Below, piece by piece: positions 31,832 through 43,012 of a DNA stretch of 64,000 nt; the stretch's first letter is position 1, and every line of letters starts with the position of its first letter. The stretch comes from Spodoptera frugiperda. Lineage: Eukaryota; Arthropoda; Insecta; Lepidoptera; Noctuidae. The DNA is taken from assembly GCF_023101765.2 (NCBI RefSeq), contig NC_064226.1, forward strand, positions 3,278,001 through 3,342,000, given 5' to 3'. Under the pieces are notes generated by a model. The model worked only from the letters and a program-made list of their open reading frames with translations. It had not been told where the DNA came from and did not search any database. A program made the position numbers and the translations under genes.

Positions 31832-32206
31832 TCTTTATATATATAATTCTTCTGTACGTGTGTATGTCACTGAACTCCTCTTAAACGACTAGACGGATTT
31901 TGATGAAACTTTTTGTGTGTGTTCAAGAGGATCTGAGAATGGTTTAGATTCACAATTTTGTCCGCTGGACAATGTTTTTTTAATTAATTTTTAATTTATT
32001 AGTAGTTGTTGATTTTGGAATGTTTTACATCGGATCCGACGGACGGCGCTACCATCGCAGTGTCAAATATTAATGACGTTAGATATAGTCATAACATTTG
32101 AATAATAATTTTCATCAAAAAGGTCCAGAATGTTTTAGCTTATTAAAAAAAGAATAAAATTTTCAAATTAACGTGTAGACAGGACAACGTCTGTCGGGTC
32201 CGCTAG
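31832..32206 (+). mobile_element. Non-autonomous Helitron
   Basis: It starts with TCTTTATATATATAATTC directly after an A and ends with CTAG directly before a T, the A/T host dinucleotide that Helitrons enter without duplication. Near the 3' end, GACAG (32178-32182) pairs with CTGTC (32191-32195), forming the expected hairpin eight bases before CTAG. The sequence GACGGATTTTGATGAAAC and the end GTCTGTCGGGTCCGCTAG match what I remember of lepidopteran Helitrons. It has no Rep or helicase coding, so it depends on another copy. At 375 bp it looks intact. Confidence 0.85.
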
Positions 32207-32361
32207 TATTAATATAATCTGAAGGGAATTTTGATATTTTTTATATTTAGAACAAAAGATGTTGTTTATGATGTTGGTTATAAATATAGTCCTGGCAGGT
32301 TATAAATGTTTTATTTATAACCCTTTACTAGACACCTAAATTAAGCAAAGAAGAAAATATT

Positions 32362-32549
32362 ACTTTATTATAACTTTCGTAAGAGATACTAAATTAATTA
32401 AGTATACTCGAGAGTAGTAGCTCGACAGTCACAGCGTCGTGTGTCGTCGTGTGTCGCGGAATGCTGCTCATGAGAGCCTCCAATATGTCTTGAAACTAGT
32501 CGAGTTCCTCGTCAAACAGTTACGTGAGTAAGCCGGTAACATAATAATG
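32362..32549. mobile_element. MITE family C, copy 2
   Basis: The left outer repeat TTATTATAACTTTCGTAAGA, then ACTAAATTAATTAAG, is intact. The interior has ATGCTGCTCATGAGAGCC, CTTGAAACTAGTCGAGTTCC and CTCGTCAAACAG. The right end TTACGTGAGTAAGCCG is followed by TAACATAATAAT, a partial outer repeat. A direct repeat GTCGTGTGTCGTCGTGTGTC lies near 32433. Confidence 0.65.
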
Positions 32550-33206
32550 AAATAAGAAAATATTTTTTCTGGTATATATGGGTTTTCTTTCGTAGTAGAT
32601 AGGGAAAATGTGGTAAAAGGCAGTGTCATTTTCCACCCCTCTTTACAACGCTAACTTCGGAGCCCCAACCTTGAGGTAACATTAAATTTGTCAAAGAATC
32701 CATGGAAACATTTAAGGTTTTTTTTTCTGTCAGTCGACAGTATTTGTTTGTTTACATTCATCTATAGAGGGACCTCAAAGAGTCTTAATTTTAATAGGTT
32801 CCAAATATTTCTAATACCTACCCTCTATTTGTATAACGTTTTTTGAAGCGCTATTTATTTATTTCGTCTTAAGACATCGACCGGGCGACACGTTTCTTGA
32901 CTCGCTAAATAAATGTTTATTTTGAAAATAAAATCTATAAATAGAATAAATATTAAATCTGATTTTTATTTTGAAATGTATTTAGTTTGTGTCTTTGATG
33001 TTTACAAGTCTTTAATGTTTTATTTTAGTGTGTTTATGTTTTAGAGTTTTTTTAGAAAGGTTATTTAAGTGATTGGTTAGTTAGACTTCTTTAGTCGAGT
33101 ACAAAGAACAAAGATAAGTAGTTAGTATTTTGTATTTTTCTGTAATTGAGTAGTTTTAATGGTAACTTTACACTGTACCCAAATAAAACTTGAAACAAAT
33201 TTACAA
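32550..33206. other. No recognised feature
   Basis: AT-rich spacer. Confidence 0.3.
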
Positions 33207-33467
33207 TTGTTTTATGTTATAAGCCAGTTATTGAGCAGCCGCATCGTCTGATGGTAAGCAATCAAGCAAAACCAGAAGCTTTATAAATAGCTTTTGCCAG
33301 CCTTTTGATGGTTAGGATTTAAGTGTTGTTGGAGAATCAGGGATTTGGTAATCTCACTCACACAACGAAACACAACACAAGCGTTGTTTCACGTCGATTT
33401 TCTGTGAAGCCGTGGTATAACTCCGGTCGAGCCGGCCCAATCTTGCCGAAGCATGACTCTCCCACCC
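33207..33467 (-). mobile_element. SINE family A, copy 8
   Basis: A diverged copy, with GGGTGGGAGAGTCATGCTTC at the minus-strand 5' end and TTATAACATAAAACA at the 3' end. The middle is shortened. Confidence 0.75.
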
Positions 33468-33540
33468 TACTATACCATAGGTACTACATATTAATACATT
33501 CAATAACATAACAGCCTTTATAATAATAACAGGTGAATGT

Positions 33541-33700
33541 AACGGGCGTGACGTCACGAAGGTAATGCCTTGCCTCGCCGCAGACCGCAGCGTTTCAAGC
33601 GCGGTTTGTGTTGAACGCGAGGCAATTCAATTTTAACATACACGGTAAAAAGTTTTTAAAAGGTCTGCGTTTTATCGCGAATAATGTTATTAATTAGTAT
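33541..33700. promoter_or_regulatory. CpG-rich block with a CRE-like TGACGTCA
   Basis: In AT-rich surroundings this segment is dense in CpG: GGGCGTGACGTCACGAAGG, CTCGCCGCAGACCGCAGCG, AAGCGCGGTTTGTG and AACGCGAGGC. TGACGTCA is the palindromic cAMP-response-type site. It could be a promoter or untranslated exon of an unseen gene, or an unrecognised repeat. Confidence 0.25.
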
Positions 33701-34036
33701 GTGTCTGTGGATTATGTCGCGGATTTTAAAGTGTTCAGATCGGTTTTAGGGGAGAGTAAAAACTGTTTGAGATATTTTTAGACTAGGTTCCTTCTTTGGT
33801 TATGTTGTGGTCTTGGCGACAGAATAAGGTTAAAAAATCTAGGTACTCTTATGTCGAGCGAAAATACCTAATATTGTTACTATAACTTTTTCACTAAACG
33901 TTAAAATCCACAGAAAAGATAAATACTGTAGAACTCGCATACTAAAATCAATAATTGACGTCAATCTAAAATCTGCATATTCAGATCGATTTTGAAATTA
34001 TGTAGTTCTATAGACAAATAAAGTACATTGTACAGA
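33701..34036. other. No recognised feature
   Basis: AT-rich spacer. Confidence 0.3.
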
Positions 34037-34088
34037 TAGTATTACGTGCCGTAATGTGCAATCGCTTTGGTGATAAAAAGGCGTAAAG
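34037..34088 (+). mobile_element. SINE family D, 3' fragment, copy 3
   Basis: TAGTATTACGTGCCGTAATG then GGTGATAAAAAGGCGTAAAG matches the last 50 bases of family D (compare 62962-63020) with substitutions. Confidence 0.5.
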
Positions 34089-34716
34089 ATACGAAAAATA
34101 TAACACCTATTGTCTATACAATGGAATAACATATTGGACATAGTGCACATTAAACTGGCAACACAGCAAATATTAACACATTGCAACATTATTGCTCGTT
34201 TTTGTCTATGTGGCGTTTGAACGAGAGCGTGTTGTTTGTACGGCCTCATACATTTCATACTTTATTGGTAGCCAATATGTTTGTTATGTGTGAACTGTTC
34301 AATTGGTGTTTGTTAGTGATAAGTTGTGTGTTAGGTATAGCTGAAAATATTTGAAATTAAACTAGAGACAGTTTTATTCATATAGTCAGGCAATTTATTT
34401 AGGTATTTTTTTTTAAATATCTGTTAGATTTTTAAGGAATGTTTACATTTTAATAAAGTATGGGATCTATACATATTTGGTTTAAGACAGGTAAAAAAAT
34501 AAATTTAAGTAATATATTATAGTGCTCGATCTACGTGGCACTCACTACACTGGTAGGTGGTACAAGATATAAAAGCAAAACAAATGGCACCAGTGAAAAA
34601 TTTTACGTTGCGAAATCACCTCAGCCAAGCTAGAGACTTAGAGAACGGATTGCTAGCAGATTTACCTAAAAAGAATGAACTACTAAGTACTACCTCATTA
34701 AACGAATGAAACTGTC
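34089..34716. other. No recognised feature
   Basis: AT-rich spacer with chance frames only. Confidence 0.3.
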
Positions 34717-34842
34717 CACGGAGCTGCGGACGATTTAGCGGGTTACCGGGGCGCCAAAGAAGCAGAAGTAGGAATGGAATGATTTTTAGTCACTAGGTAA
34801 GACATTCCTTCTCATCTCACACACAGCGGTAGAAGTCTTTGG
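34717..34842 (+). mobile_element. SINE-like family B, copy 7, old
   Basis: CGGAGCTGCGGACGATTTAG, CGGGTTACCGGGGC, GAAGTAGGAATGGAATGAT and GTAGAAGTCTTTGGA follow the B order with many changes and deletions. Confidence 0.65.
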
Positions 34843-35305
34843 AAAATTTAATTATCAAAGTTATCTACCTACATATATCTCAGTTAAAAATTGCAGCCCC
34901 AGCATGCAAACACTATTCTACAAATATTCAAGCTCACAATTCCTATGTTCGTGAATATGTGTATAGGAGTTTATGCGCAAATAATTCGCAACTGTTGCCT
35001 GTGTCATACGAGCCGGCCGCTTTACGTTTAGTCCTGTATTCTGTTTTATTTCGATTGGTTTGTTTCAACCATATTGTTTAGGAATTTAGTTTCGTATTGC
35101 AAACACGATACTTTAAATTGAATTGGTAGTTGGTACTGGTAAATTGAGTCCAATATGCAACACTTTTGTTTGTAGAATATGTTTTTGCCTTTGTATTTTG
35201 GCTTGTGGTACCTAATTCTAATATTGTTTTTGTGTTACATAAAACCATTGTCCTGTAATTTGTACCTGGAATAAAATTAGAAGAAATTTGTAGATGGAAC
35301 CTACC

Positions 35306-35390
35306 TTCTATTTGGGGAACCGAAGCCGCATTCGTGGGCGATAAAACCATCTGCAGCGATAATGTGATGATGACGATATTTTTGTCCATA
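35306..35390 (-). CDS. First coding exon of a putative secreted-protein gene
   Basis: Minus strand. An ATG at 35390-35388 opens a frame whose first 21 residues (MDKNIVIITLSLQMVLSPTN then A) form a classic signal peptide: a charged start, a hydrophobic core, and small residues at the cleavage point (TNA before AS). After residue 28 (ending SVPQIE) the sequence AAG is followed by GTAGGTTCC, a good donor at 35305, leaving phase 1. A TATA box lies 66 bases upstream of the ATG, implying a short leader. The frame could be read through to 103 codons, but the part after the donor is threonine/asparagine-rich, AT-rich and intron-like. Candidate downstream exons in matching phase are at 28442-28516 and 18471-18545. 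Function unknown; I infer secretion only. Confidence 0.5.
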
Positions 35391-35455
35391 TTTTGATCAA
35401 AAACCTTATATTTATTATGTTAGTCGACTAGATGTTTACGGAAGGAAAATTGATC

Positions 35456-35463
35456 TATTTATA
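35456..35463 (-). promoter_or_regulatory. TATA box for the minus-strand gene at 35390
   Basis: TATAAATA read on the minus strand, 66 bases before the ATG. A start site about 30 bases downstream would give a leader of roughly 35-40 nt. TATA words are frequent in AT-rich DNA, so its weight comes from its position relative to the signal-peptide exon. Confidence 0.4.
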
Positions 35464-35735
35464 TCCGTTCAATAATTGTGACCACAGAGAAGGGTTCAAT
35501 TCTAATTTACAATTTCAAAATGTCTATTTAGTAATATTTTATTAACAAGTAACAAAGGCAACAATCTGTCTCGATATTCTGAAAATACAATAGATTTTCA
35601 GTTTTAATTCCGCTTATAGATATATTTTTAACATGCACGTTAAAAGTTAAAAAGGCATGATAAAAAATACATCGATAATGGAATTAAAACTAAAAATATG
35701 ACTGACAAGTGTCCTGTGCTTGTGAAATAGTATAC
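35464..35735. other. Upstream region of the putative secreted-protein gene
   Basis: AT-rich, with no repeat recognised until the SINE at 35736. Confidence 0.3.
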
Positions 35736-35938
35736 GATTGCACGTTTGGCGCGGTGGCTGGGCAACTGGCTGCCGTGCAACGTGTAGCGGGTTCGATTCC
35801 AACACGGAGCAAGTATTTGTGAGATTCACAAATTATTGTTTCGGGTCTGGGTGCCCTGTATAATATGTGCAATTGTATATTTATAAACGCAACCACAATA
35901 CAGGAGATAAGCCTAAAGTGGGGCAACGTTTAAAAAAA
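35736..35938 (+). mobile_element. tRNA-derived SINE family E, copy 1, full length
   Basis: The head carries a tRNA-type Pol III promoter: A box TGGCGCGGTGG at 35747-35757 and a perfect B box GGTTCGATTCC at 35790-35800. The body CAAATTATTGTTTCGGGTCT, GTTTATAAATA-like sequence (minus) and GGGGCAACGTTTAAAAAAA tail match the copy at 56552-56760. Confidence 0.85.
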
Positions 35939-37603
35939 CATGAATATTTAATAATATTTTTATCTTATACTTGTATGAAGCTAATCTCCTAACAAACTAA
36001 CCTCGTTACTTTATACTGACCACAAGAGAATAGTTTCAGAACAAGTTACCAGTACATTAGTAGGTACGATTCCCTCGAGACGGTTTATACATAAAACTGT
36101 ATAACAACCCATCCTTAAATGTTAATTATACGACATATCTACCATTTTAACCCGAAATTAACCAGCCATGTTCATCCACTAAACTGGTCGGTACTTCATT
36201 CGACCTGCTGAATAGCCAGCGACCCTAACTGTTAGGGTTGGTTCAGATTTGCGGTTAAATATTCGGTCTCTAATTTGTCTAAATAGAGAATTATTATGTC
36301 AGTCATTAAAAAAATATTTTAGGGAAATACTTAAAATTAGTTATTTTCACGATCTCGATTTTGAAAAAAAAATGTTTTTGTTAAGCTTTCTTGTTTGTTA
36401 TTTCGATGGAAAAGGAGCTACACATATCGATTTTCTAAAAGTAATAAAGAATTAATATATCTTCAAAGAATTTAAATAAAATGGAATACTTCAATTTTCT
36501 GAAAGGTTTGGTTTGTCTTATAATCATTATTTTATCACCAAATCACCAAAAACAAATTATTGTAATTAACAACTACTTCTAGAACAATAAATTAATTAGT
36601 ATTAATAATTAATTACTTGATAATTACTTCTTTTTACAATTTATACTTACCTAAGCACATTGTTCATCGACTGATCCCGCACTTGTAAACCCACCTTTAC
36701 AGCCCACAGTCCCTCAGTAAGGGGCGAGGCGTAAGGGTGGCAATTAAAAACGCAACATCGCTTTGATCTCGTTTGACGACTACTTATAGCAGCTCTGTAA
36801 GTGGAATGGTGCCCGATATTTTACGAGATGACACTTTTTTCTGTAAGCACTAGGCACTAGACTAGTTAGCTGTCTGGCTTTTTAGTTTAGGTGTCTGGGT
36901 TAAAATTTTTGTTTATGTTTTTTTTTTTTGGGGAGATGTATTTAATTTTGGTACTTTTATTTAGTCGGGTGGAGGTTTATATGTATAAACAGTTTTTCTA
37001 CAAATTGTATATCTTTTCACGTGATAAATTTTAATCATGAATTTTTATTCACATTTCTTTAGTTCAAAATGGCTATACCAAAGTAATTTGTAGTATACTT
37101 TCCAAATTAGGTCTAAACCAACAGTAGACATAGATTCTAAAACAAAATACTCAACATCAATCTAGAAGACAACAATCACTAAACTAAATCTAAAAACAAT
37201 AAATTACCCAAAACAAAACCTGTAAACATTCATCTCAAACAAACAGAAGTTTCTAGAAGCAAGGGAACATCTATTTAAAACCTTACCCCATAACATTACC
37301 GCTAGACGATAATACCGTCTAATATTCCACCATAAAGCTGCCTCTATAAGCCAGTTTTTCAACTGAATAGCTAGTAAAGTACAAAAGAACAACTAATGCT
37401 CTACTAACTATCAATAGGGATAGATTTATAGTACCGAACCCCTCTTTACGAAGAAAATATTGGTCTTACCAAGTACCAAGACGTGGTTTGTGAATGCCGT
37501 CTTTTGTGGTTCTAGGAGGATGTCTTGGGGTGTGGGGTAAGTTATAGGTGGTAGTTAAGTAAATAAAGCTGGTAAAATAGTGAAGAAAAAGGGTCACGGT
37601 CAC
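35939..37603. other. No recognised feature
   Basis: About 1.7 kb AT-rich. A small GC-richer block near 36660-36820 has no identity. T11 at 36921-36931. Confidence 0.3.
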
Positions 37604-37672
37604 AGGCAGTTGAGGAACATAGCGGTGGTTTTAGCCAGTAAGAGTATGGCGCGCTATGTTCCTCAACTGCCT
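37604..37672. repeat. 21-bp perfect hairpin with a B-element remnant in the loop
   Basis: AGGCAGTTGAGGAACATAGC (plus G) at 37604-37624 is exactly mirrored by CGCTATGTTCCTCAACTGCC (plus T) at 37652-37672. The 27-base loop GTGGTTTTAGCCAGTAAGAG... resembles the central core of SINE-like family B. Confidence 0.9.
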
Positions 37673-37840
37673 TCGGCAAGAGTAAGAGTCCCTAGGACGT
37701 GGGAGGTCCATGAAGAATTCATCAGAAAAAATATAATAATATACTGAATATCAGATCATATAACCGGTACATCCAATCGCAAAATAATCGCACATTACAT
37801 ACATACAGATCAAACTGAAAACCTCCTTTTTGAAGTCGGT

Positions 37841-37855
37841 TAAAAACACTACTTC
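37841..37855 (-). repeat. Terminus of a common lepidopteran repeat
   Basis: GAAGTCGGTTAAAAA, preceded by AACCTCCTTTTT, is a frequent repeat end that I recognise. Related ends lie at 26303 and, inverted, at 7798 and 11678. The rest of the element cannot be followed. Confidence 0.4.
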
Positions 37856-37931
37856 ATTTCAATTCCAGAATCATATACTCAACCACAAAACTTTGAAAAA
37901 ATATACCAGAAAATAGAGCTTCGTATCAAAC

Positions 37932-37953
37932 CACACACACACACACACACACA
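37932..37953. repeat. (CA)11 microsatellite
   Basis: An uninterrupted CA dinucleotide run. Confidence 0.95.
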
Positions 37954-38446
37954 TCTAAGTCGCTATCCGCTCATAACTCACAATAACGACTATAAAACTT
38001 TGTGTGCGATTGTAAACAAGACTTTTTTCACGGTTTTCTACAATATACCTAGTGAATGATAGTCGTATGGAAAAACAAGTCATTGAGCTTGTCAATCCGT
38101 TTATTTGTAGGCAAAGTTTGGAGGCAAACTTGCGTGATTTAGTATCTAAATTACTACCATAAATTATGCCAATGACAGGGTATTTTGTATGGGATTATTA
38201 GGTACTTATATTTTGGGTTATTGAAAGTGATTACTGTATTTATTTGTGATACAGGTTTACGGGTTTGAAGCGGATTACTTGTGCGGTTATTTATTTTACG
38301 GTCATGGTGTTTGGGTTAAGTATGGAAATATATTTTCTTATTATAGAGGGCGAGTGTTTGAAGTCTCCAGATACCTATAAAGATTGCGATCGTGTGTATA
38401 AAGACTGTAATTGTAATTGTTTGCTGATTTAAAAAAATATATTTCT

Positions 38447-38525
38447 AAGCGTGATGATTATAGCTCAAACCTTCTCTGTATAAGAAGAGGCGTTTGGTCA
38501 GCAGTGGTTACTTCTAAGCTGTTGA
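38447..38525 (-). repeat. Repeat family R, copy 2, fragment
   Basis: On minus: CACTGCTGACCAAACGCCTC, TTCTTATACAGAGAAGGTTT and GAGCTATAATC, matching 42850-42920. Confidence 0.5.
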
Positions 38526-38807
38526 TTTATATGTAAGTACCTACGGTACATAATTATCTTGTCCAAGTTACATTTTAGATCGTTACATACATAGTTGGTT
38601 ACATACATCTTAAATTATTAAGTACCATGAAAAAGTTAAATAAAAGAATTTTCCATATTCTATAACATTTACAAAACAACACATTTATTCTCCCACAGCT
38701 TCTAACACAAAAACGATACACTGAAAAATAAACAAACACAACAATACCAAATAACAAACATTCATTCAATAACAGATATTTAAGATCGGCTTAACGCTCG
38801 AACGAAC
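38526..38807. other. No recognised feature
   Basis: AT-rich spacer. Confidence 0.3.
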
Positions 38808-38854
38808 ATGTTTTTCCCGAACACAAATTCACTCATTATTATTTCCAAACCAAC

Positions 38855-38990
38855 TTATCTCTGGTATCGATACGATAATTCGATATACGCAAATAACAAT
38901 CATTCGATAAGTCCAATCATTCGTTCAATTCGACACCGCTCATTCGATTTCAGCGTAGCGACATCTACATATCGAAATGATCCCAAGTTG
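38855..38990. promoter_or_regulatory. Cluster of CGATA/TATCGATA motifs
   Basis: TATCGATA at 38865-38872 is the DREF-type element of insects. CGATAATTCGATA and TTCGATAAG follow within 50 bases, with further TTCG and ATATCGAAA words up to 38980. CGATA clusters are the binding pattern of BEAF-32 in Drosophila. This could be an insulator or promoter. A 91-codon frame at 38808-39083 overlaps it and is unrecognised. Confidence 0.3.
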
Positions 38991-39083
38991 ATTGTGTCCA
39001 AAATAATTGGATTTCTCATGTTGGACTGTCGGTTTTATGCGTGGAAGGGAAATCAAACTTTTCCGGTTTTGGTTTACAGTTGA

Positions 39084-40497
39084 AAATTGTTTGCAGGTAC
39101 AAAATTTAGCTGATTATGAAGAGCGTATGATTAATAGTGTGCGTAATGTGCTATGAAATGTACAGTGGAATGTTTTTAAGTGTTGATAAATAGTTATTTT
39201 TACGGATTCAACTGCGTTGCGTTTCATTTGTAGAACCTAATGCATACGCTGAGTTTATTTTAATTAACAGAAAGATGAATCTTTGTTCCGAAATTTCCAA
39301 AAGTAGGAATGATCTACGAATATGCCTTAGAAAGTACATATAACAAAGGTAGCAATATATTAACTTTGTTATTTATAACGTAACAGAAACTATAAAAAAT
39401 AGTATACCCCTTCTAAAAGTTTGAATACACTTGAATTCACTTTATAGCACTTTGGATTCTATTTCAAACCAAATAAAATACATAATTACTTACATAGAAC
39501 AGAATCAGGCATTACTTTGTATTATAGTATTGTTAGTACACAATTACAAACAACAAAAATGAAATGCTCAACTCGACTATCAGAGACCATCGCCCGTACA
39601 ATACCAATGTTAATAAATACACGCATTTTGCATACAAATTATCATGCAACGGCAAATTATAATTTTCACTGAAACAGCATACAGCAAACTGGCTAAAAGT
39701 GGATAAATCAAGTCCAAAAGCGGTATTTCGGTCTACCAACCTCGCATTTCATGGCGTAAATTCGTTTTTATGAAACCTTGTGTGCATTACCTAGAGTATT
39801 ATGGCATACTAGCTTTTAGCTGTGGTTTCACTTGCACGTAATATTAGGTAGAATATTTTATAATGTCGCTCGAAATTAAGAATGATTCATTGTCCATCTG
39901 ACAATGAAGGAAGGCATGTTAATGTAACTGGTATATTTTTATAATAATTATCGTGAGTCATACTAAATAGGCATACTAATGTATTTGGTAGTTTCAGAGA
40001 TTGCATAAAGATTAATAAATGAGTTATATTATCCAACAATGAGACAACGGAACGCCAATTGCTACGAATCTTTCAAACCTATTTCGCTTCACCGATAGTC
40101 ATCAGTATTTCATGCATGCTGGTCGGTTAAGGGTACTATAATACACGAACAGGTAAACACAACATCGTGTGTAAGAAATTATGTAAAAACTAAAAGTTTG
40201 TTTTATAAAAAATATATTTTCTATCGGAAAACTAAAAACGGTTTAAAACTAATCAATATCGCACTTAAACAATTGTGTGAGACAGTTTATTCCCAATTAA
40301 TTCAATAGCTTATACTACATCTAACTAAACCTTTTAACTGTTCTTAATACTTTATATTGAATTCAGTAGGTAGTATGTTGGTCTGTAAACAAATTTGAGT
40401 TCAAGTAACGCCGAAAAACTCGGTTAGCAAGTGCACACCGTGAAACGAATGGAGGAACGATGTACTACGTAAACTTATTATATGATAAGCTACTCGT
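39084..40497. other. No recognised feature
   Basis: About 1.4 kb AT-rich. No repeat or gene recognised. Confidence 0.3.
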
Positions 40498-40567
40498 GTT
40501 ACTGATAGTGCATTAGATGCTGATGTAATAAATTTCTGATAAACGGTGAAGGAAAATCGGGAAAACC
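40498..40567 (-). repeat. Repeat family R fragment interrupted by a SINE
   Basis: TTTCTGATAAACGGTGAAGG then AAAATCGGGAAAACC is the reverse complement of the family R stretch near 42975-43005 (CACGATTTTTTCCTTCGCCG then TTTATCAG). A family A SINE begins immediately after it. Confidence 0.45.
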
Positions 40568-40863
40568 TTTTTTTATGGAATAAGCCGGTAAATAAGCACC
40601 TGATGGTAAGCAATTGCCGCCGCCCATGGACACTTGAAACACCAGAGGCGTTACAACTTACAAGTGCGTTGCCTTTTAGAGGTTAGGAATTTAAGGGTTG
40701 TTAGGGAATCGGGAATTGAGAAGATTGGAAAGGGAGGTAATTGGGCCTCCGGTAACCTTACTCACACAACGCATGTGTTGTTTCACGGCGGTTTTCTGTG
40801 AGACCATGGTATCACTCCGGTCGAGCCAGCCCATTCGTGCCGAAGCATGGCTGTCCCACACTT
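40568..40863 (-). mobile_element. SINE family A, copy 9, full length
   Basis: Complete from AAGTGTGGGACAGCCATGC (minus) to the A7 tail. CTTACAACTTACAAG near 40653 is a small internal duplication. Confidence 0.85.
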
Positions 40864-41960
40864 GAACTTAAAATATCAAATGTAAAGGAGATGGCTAAAT
40901 GACTGACCCAGGCATAATAACAAGAATACGAATTTCACGCTAACCCGTATCATTTAAATATTCACTTATGAATTATTTTGTGTTTAACTAATTCTTATAA
41001 CTTGGTGAACATAAATTAACAAAAAATAAGTTTCATATTTGATTTTTTTCTGTTGTGGTTTGACATGACAACACGGAAGTAGGTACTGCAAGCTATTATT
41101 AGGACATTAGTTTCCTCGAAAATCAAATCGAAATAATTAAACGAACATCAATTTTTAATAACGGTAATATAATGACTTTTTTCTGAAACCAAATAATTGT
41201 AAATGTTTTGATCGACACAAAATATATATTTTGTATAAGATTGCACGATCTTACTATCTATTTTGTGTCTGTCCTTGGTTACTTTGTGTTCATTATCTAG
41301 TATAAGCAGAATTGTTTACCTATCTACCTCATAATATATAAATAACTTTCGGCTCAGGTACATCAAAACGCCTTGGTAAAAGTTCATAGCAATGTTATAG
41401 ATTGAAGTTTTTGTAACGTTGTTTGACGTAGGAACGCTACTTTATTTTCAGGATTGCGCAGATATGCCAAGTTTCTGGACCTTCTTAATTACAAAATATC
41501 AATTTTTAATTATGCGGCTTTATTTATTGCTAAGTACCATATTTATACAATATTTATTTGTACGGGTTACGACGTCCATACTTTGGTTTAGCCATGTCCT
41601 TTCAAGTATAAACATATTTTTGCAACTCTCATCTTTAAATACTAGTAATATAAGGTATAAACCTTAATTTTCATTAGCATTGAATACAATAACATTACTG
41701 CGAGAACCAACTACAAAAGCAAGTTACCACAAGCTGGAGGCGAGACAATGTTGGCAGCCGTTTGCGTATAAACTAATGTCTATGTGTGTGAATACCGAGC
41801 TGTTATTGGATGAACCCGGGGCAGGATATTATGTTACTGAATTTTGATACAAGATATACATAGGGAATTATTCAATTATACTGTTAGATTAGAAGTAATG
41901 TATTAATAATGAGAGTTTATTTATCTATTTATTTATCTATTTCTTTAATTCAAAGAACTG
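40864..41960. other. No recognised feature
   Basis: About 1.1 kb AT-rich. A small GC-richer block near 41715-41770 is unrecognised. Confidence 0.3.
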
Positions 41961-41997
41961 TACAAAAGTAACCCTCCTTCTGGCGCAGTCGGTAATT
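41961..41997. repeat. Solo end related to the CAGTCGGG repeat
   Basis: AAAAGTAACCCTCCTTCTGG then CGCAGTCGGTAATT resembles the end at 54616-54645 (AACATAACCCTTCCTTCGCA then GTCGGGTAA). Confidence 0.35.
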
Positions 41998-42829
41998 AAT
42001 TACAATACTCTTCACAACACATATACAATAAAAAAAATCAATTATAAACTTTTGACACTTAATTATAACATTATTAGTTACTATCATTCATGCATCTCTT
42101 TCGCAAAACGTCAAGCATTCCGACAAAAATAATCTTCTTTCACTCGAAAACACGTCACACTCTTTGAATCCAGGAATCAGTTTCATTGAGCGCGGTAGCG
42201 GAGATTTATCTCTACTGACTGTTCTACAAGATCGTATACTTAATAAATAACTGGTAACAAAGCCATATACTAAAGATATGAAATCATTCGTCATATATCG
42301 AGGACCGAGGATGCTTATGCAGTCCTTTTCTCCACGCCTGGCAGCAAGGTTGGAAAACTTGGAGTTTAAAGGTTTATGAGATTATCAGAGATTATTGGTA
42401 GAAGGATTAAGTATTTATCAGAGCCAAATATGTGGTTCCTTAATCAACTCTTACTATTTCTACAAAACGAATCGAAGTGAGAAACTTACTCTCTAAAGTA
42501 ATAATCTTCAAATAATTGTTAACAAACCTTGCTTCACAAAAACTGAGAAAAAAATTGCACAAAATAAAAAAATTACATTGTAAAAAGAGTTGTACCTTCC
42601 TTCCTTGTTTGCTCCGAGTCACCGGAAGCAAGATGTTCCCTATCCCGCCATGTTTGAACAAGGATATTGAAAGCCTTCCCTCCCCTGTTCACAGCAAACA
42701 AGCGAATATTTTACCTATTTTAAATAAAAATGCCTTTCCTGTAAAATGGAGAAAATTGATGTTTGATATAACATGGATCACTTTGTGATATAAACTGGTA
42801 TAGATATTAGGTTTTAGATAAATAAGTGG
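41998..42829. other. No firm feature
   Basis: Frames of 68-90 codons on both strands (42088-42294, 42516-42788) lack splice or family support. Confidence 0.25.
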
Positions 42830-43012
42830 CATTAACACATCAACGGCCTATAAGTGGGCACTACTGACCAAAGCCTCTTCTCACACAGAGAAAGTTTGAG
42901 CATTAATCACCATGCTGGCTCAATGAGGGTTGGCGAATTCAAACGTATAATTAGAAATTAGAAGCTCACATTTCCTCACGATTTTTTCCTTCGCCGTTTA
43001 TCAGTAGTGTCC
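42830..43012 (+). repeat. Repeat family R, copy 1
   Basis: GACCAAAGCCTCTTCTCACA, GAGAAAGTTTGAGCATTAAT, CACCATGCTGGCTCAATGAG, GGTTGG and CCTTCGCCGTTTATCAG are in the order of a widespread lepidopteran retroelement 3' region that I recognise but cannot assign to a clade. Confidence 0.55.

Noticed and set aside
33323..33557. Overlapping 62- and 67-codon frames on opposite strands with peptides repeated elsewhere
   Set aside because: They lie within and run on from SINE family A; the same peptides appear in other copies, so they are repeat shadows.
35078..35303. Continuation of the signal-peptide frame to 103 codons
   Set aside because: It passes a good donor at 35305, after which the composition is intron-like, so I treat only the first 28 codons as coding.
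42088..42294. 68-codon minus frame with a plausible hydrophilic C-terminus
   Set aside because: No start context, splice site or known family; could be chance.
42516..42788. 90-codon plus frame
   Set aside because: Lysine-rich because of A-rich DNA; overlaps an equally long antisense frame; no support.
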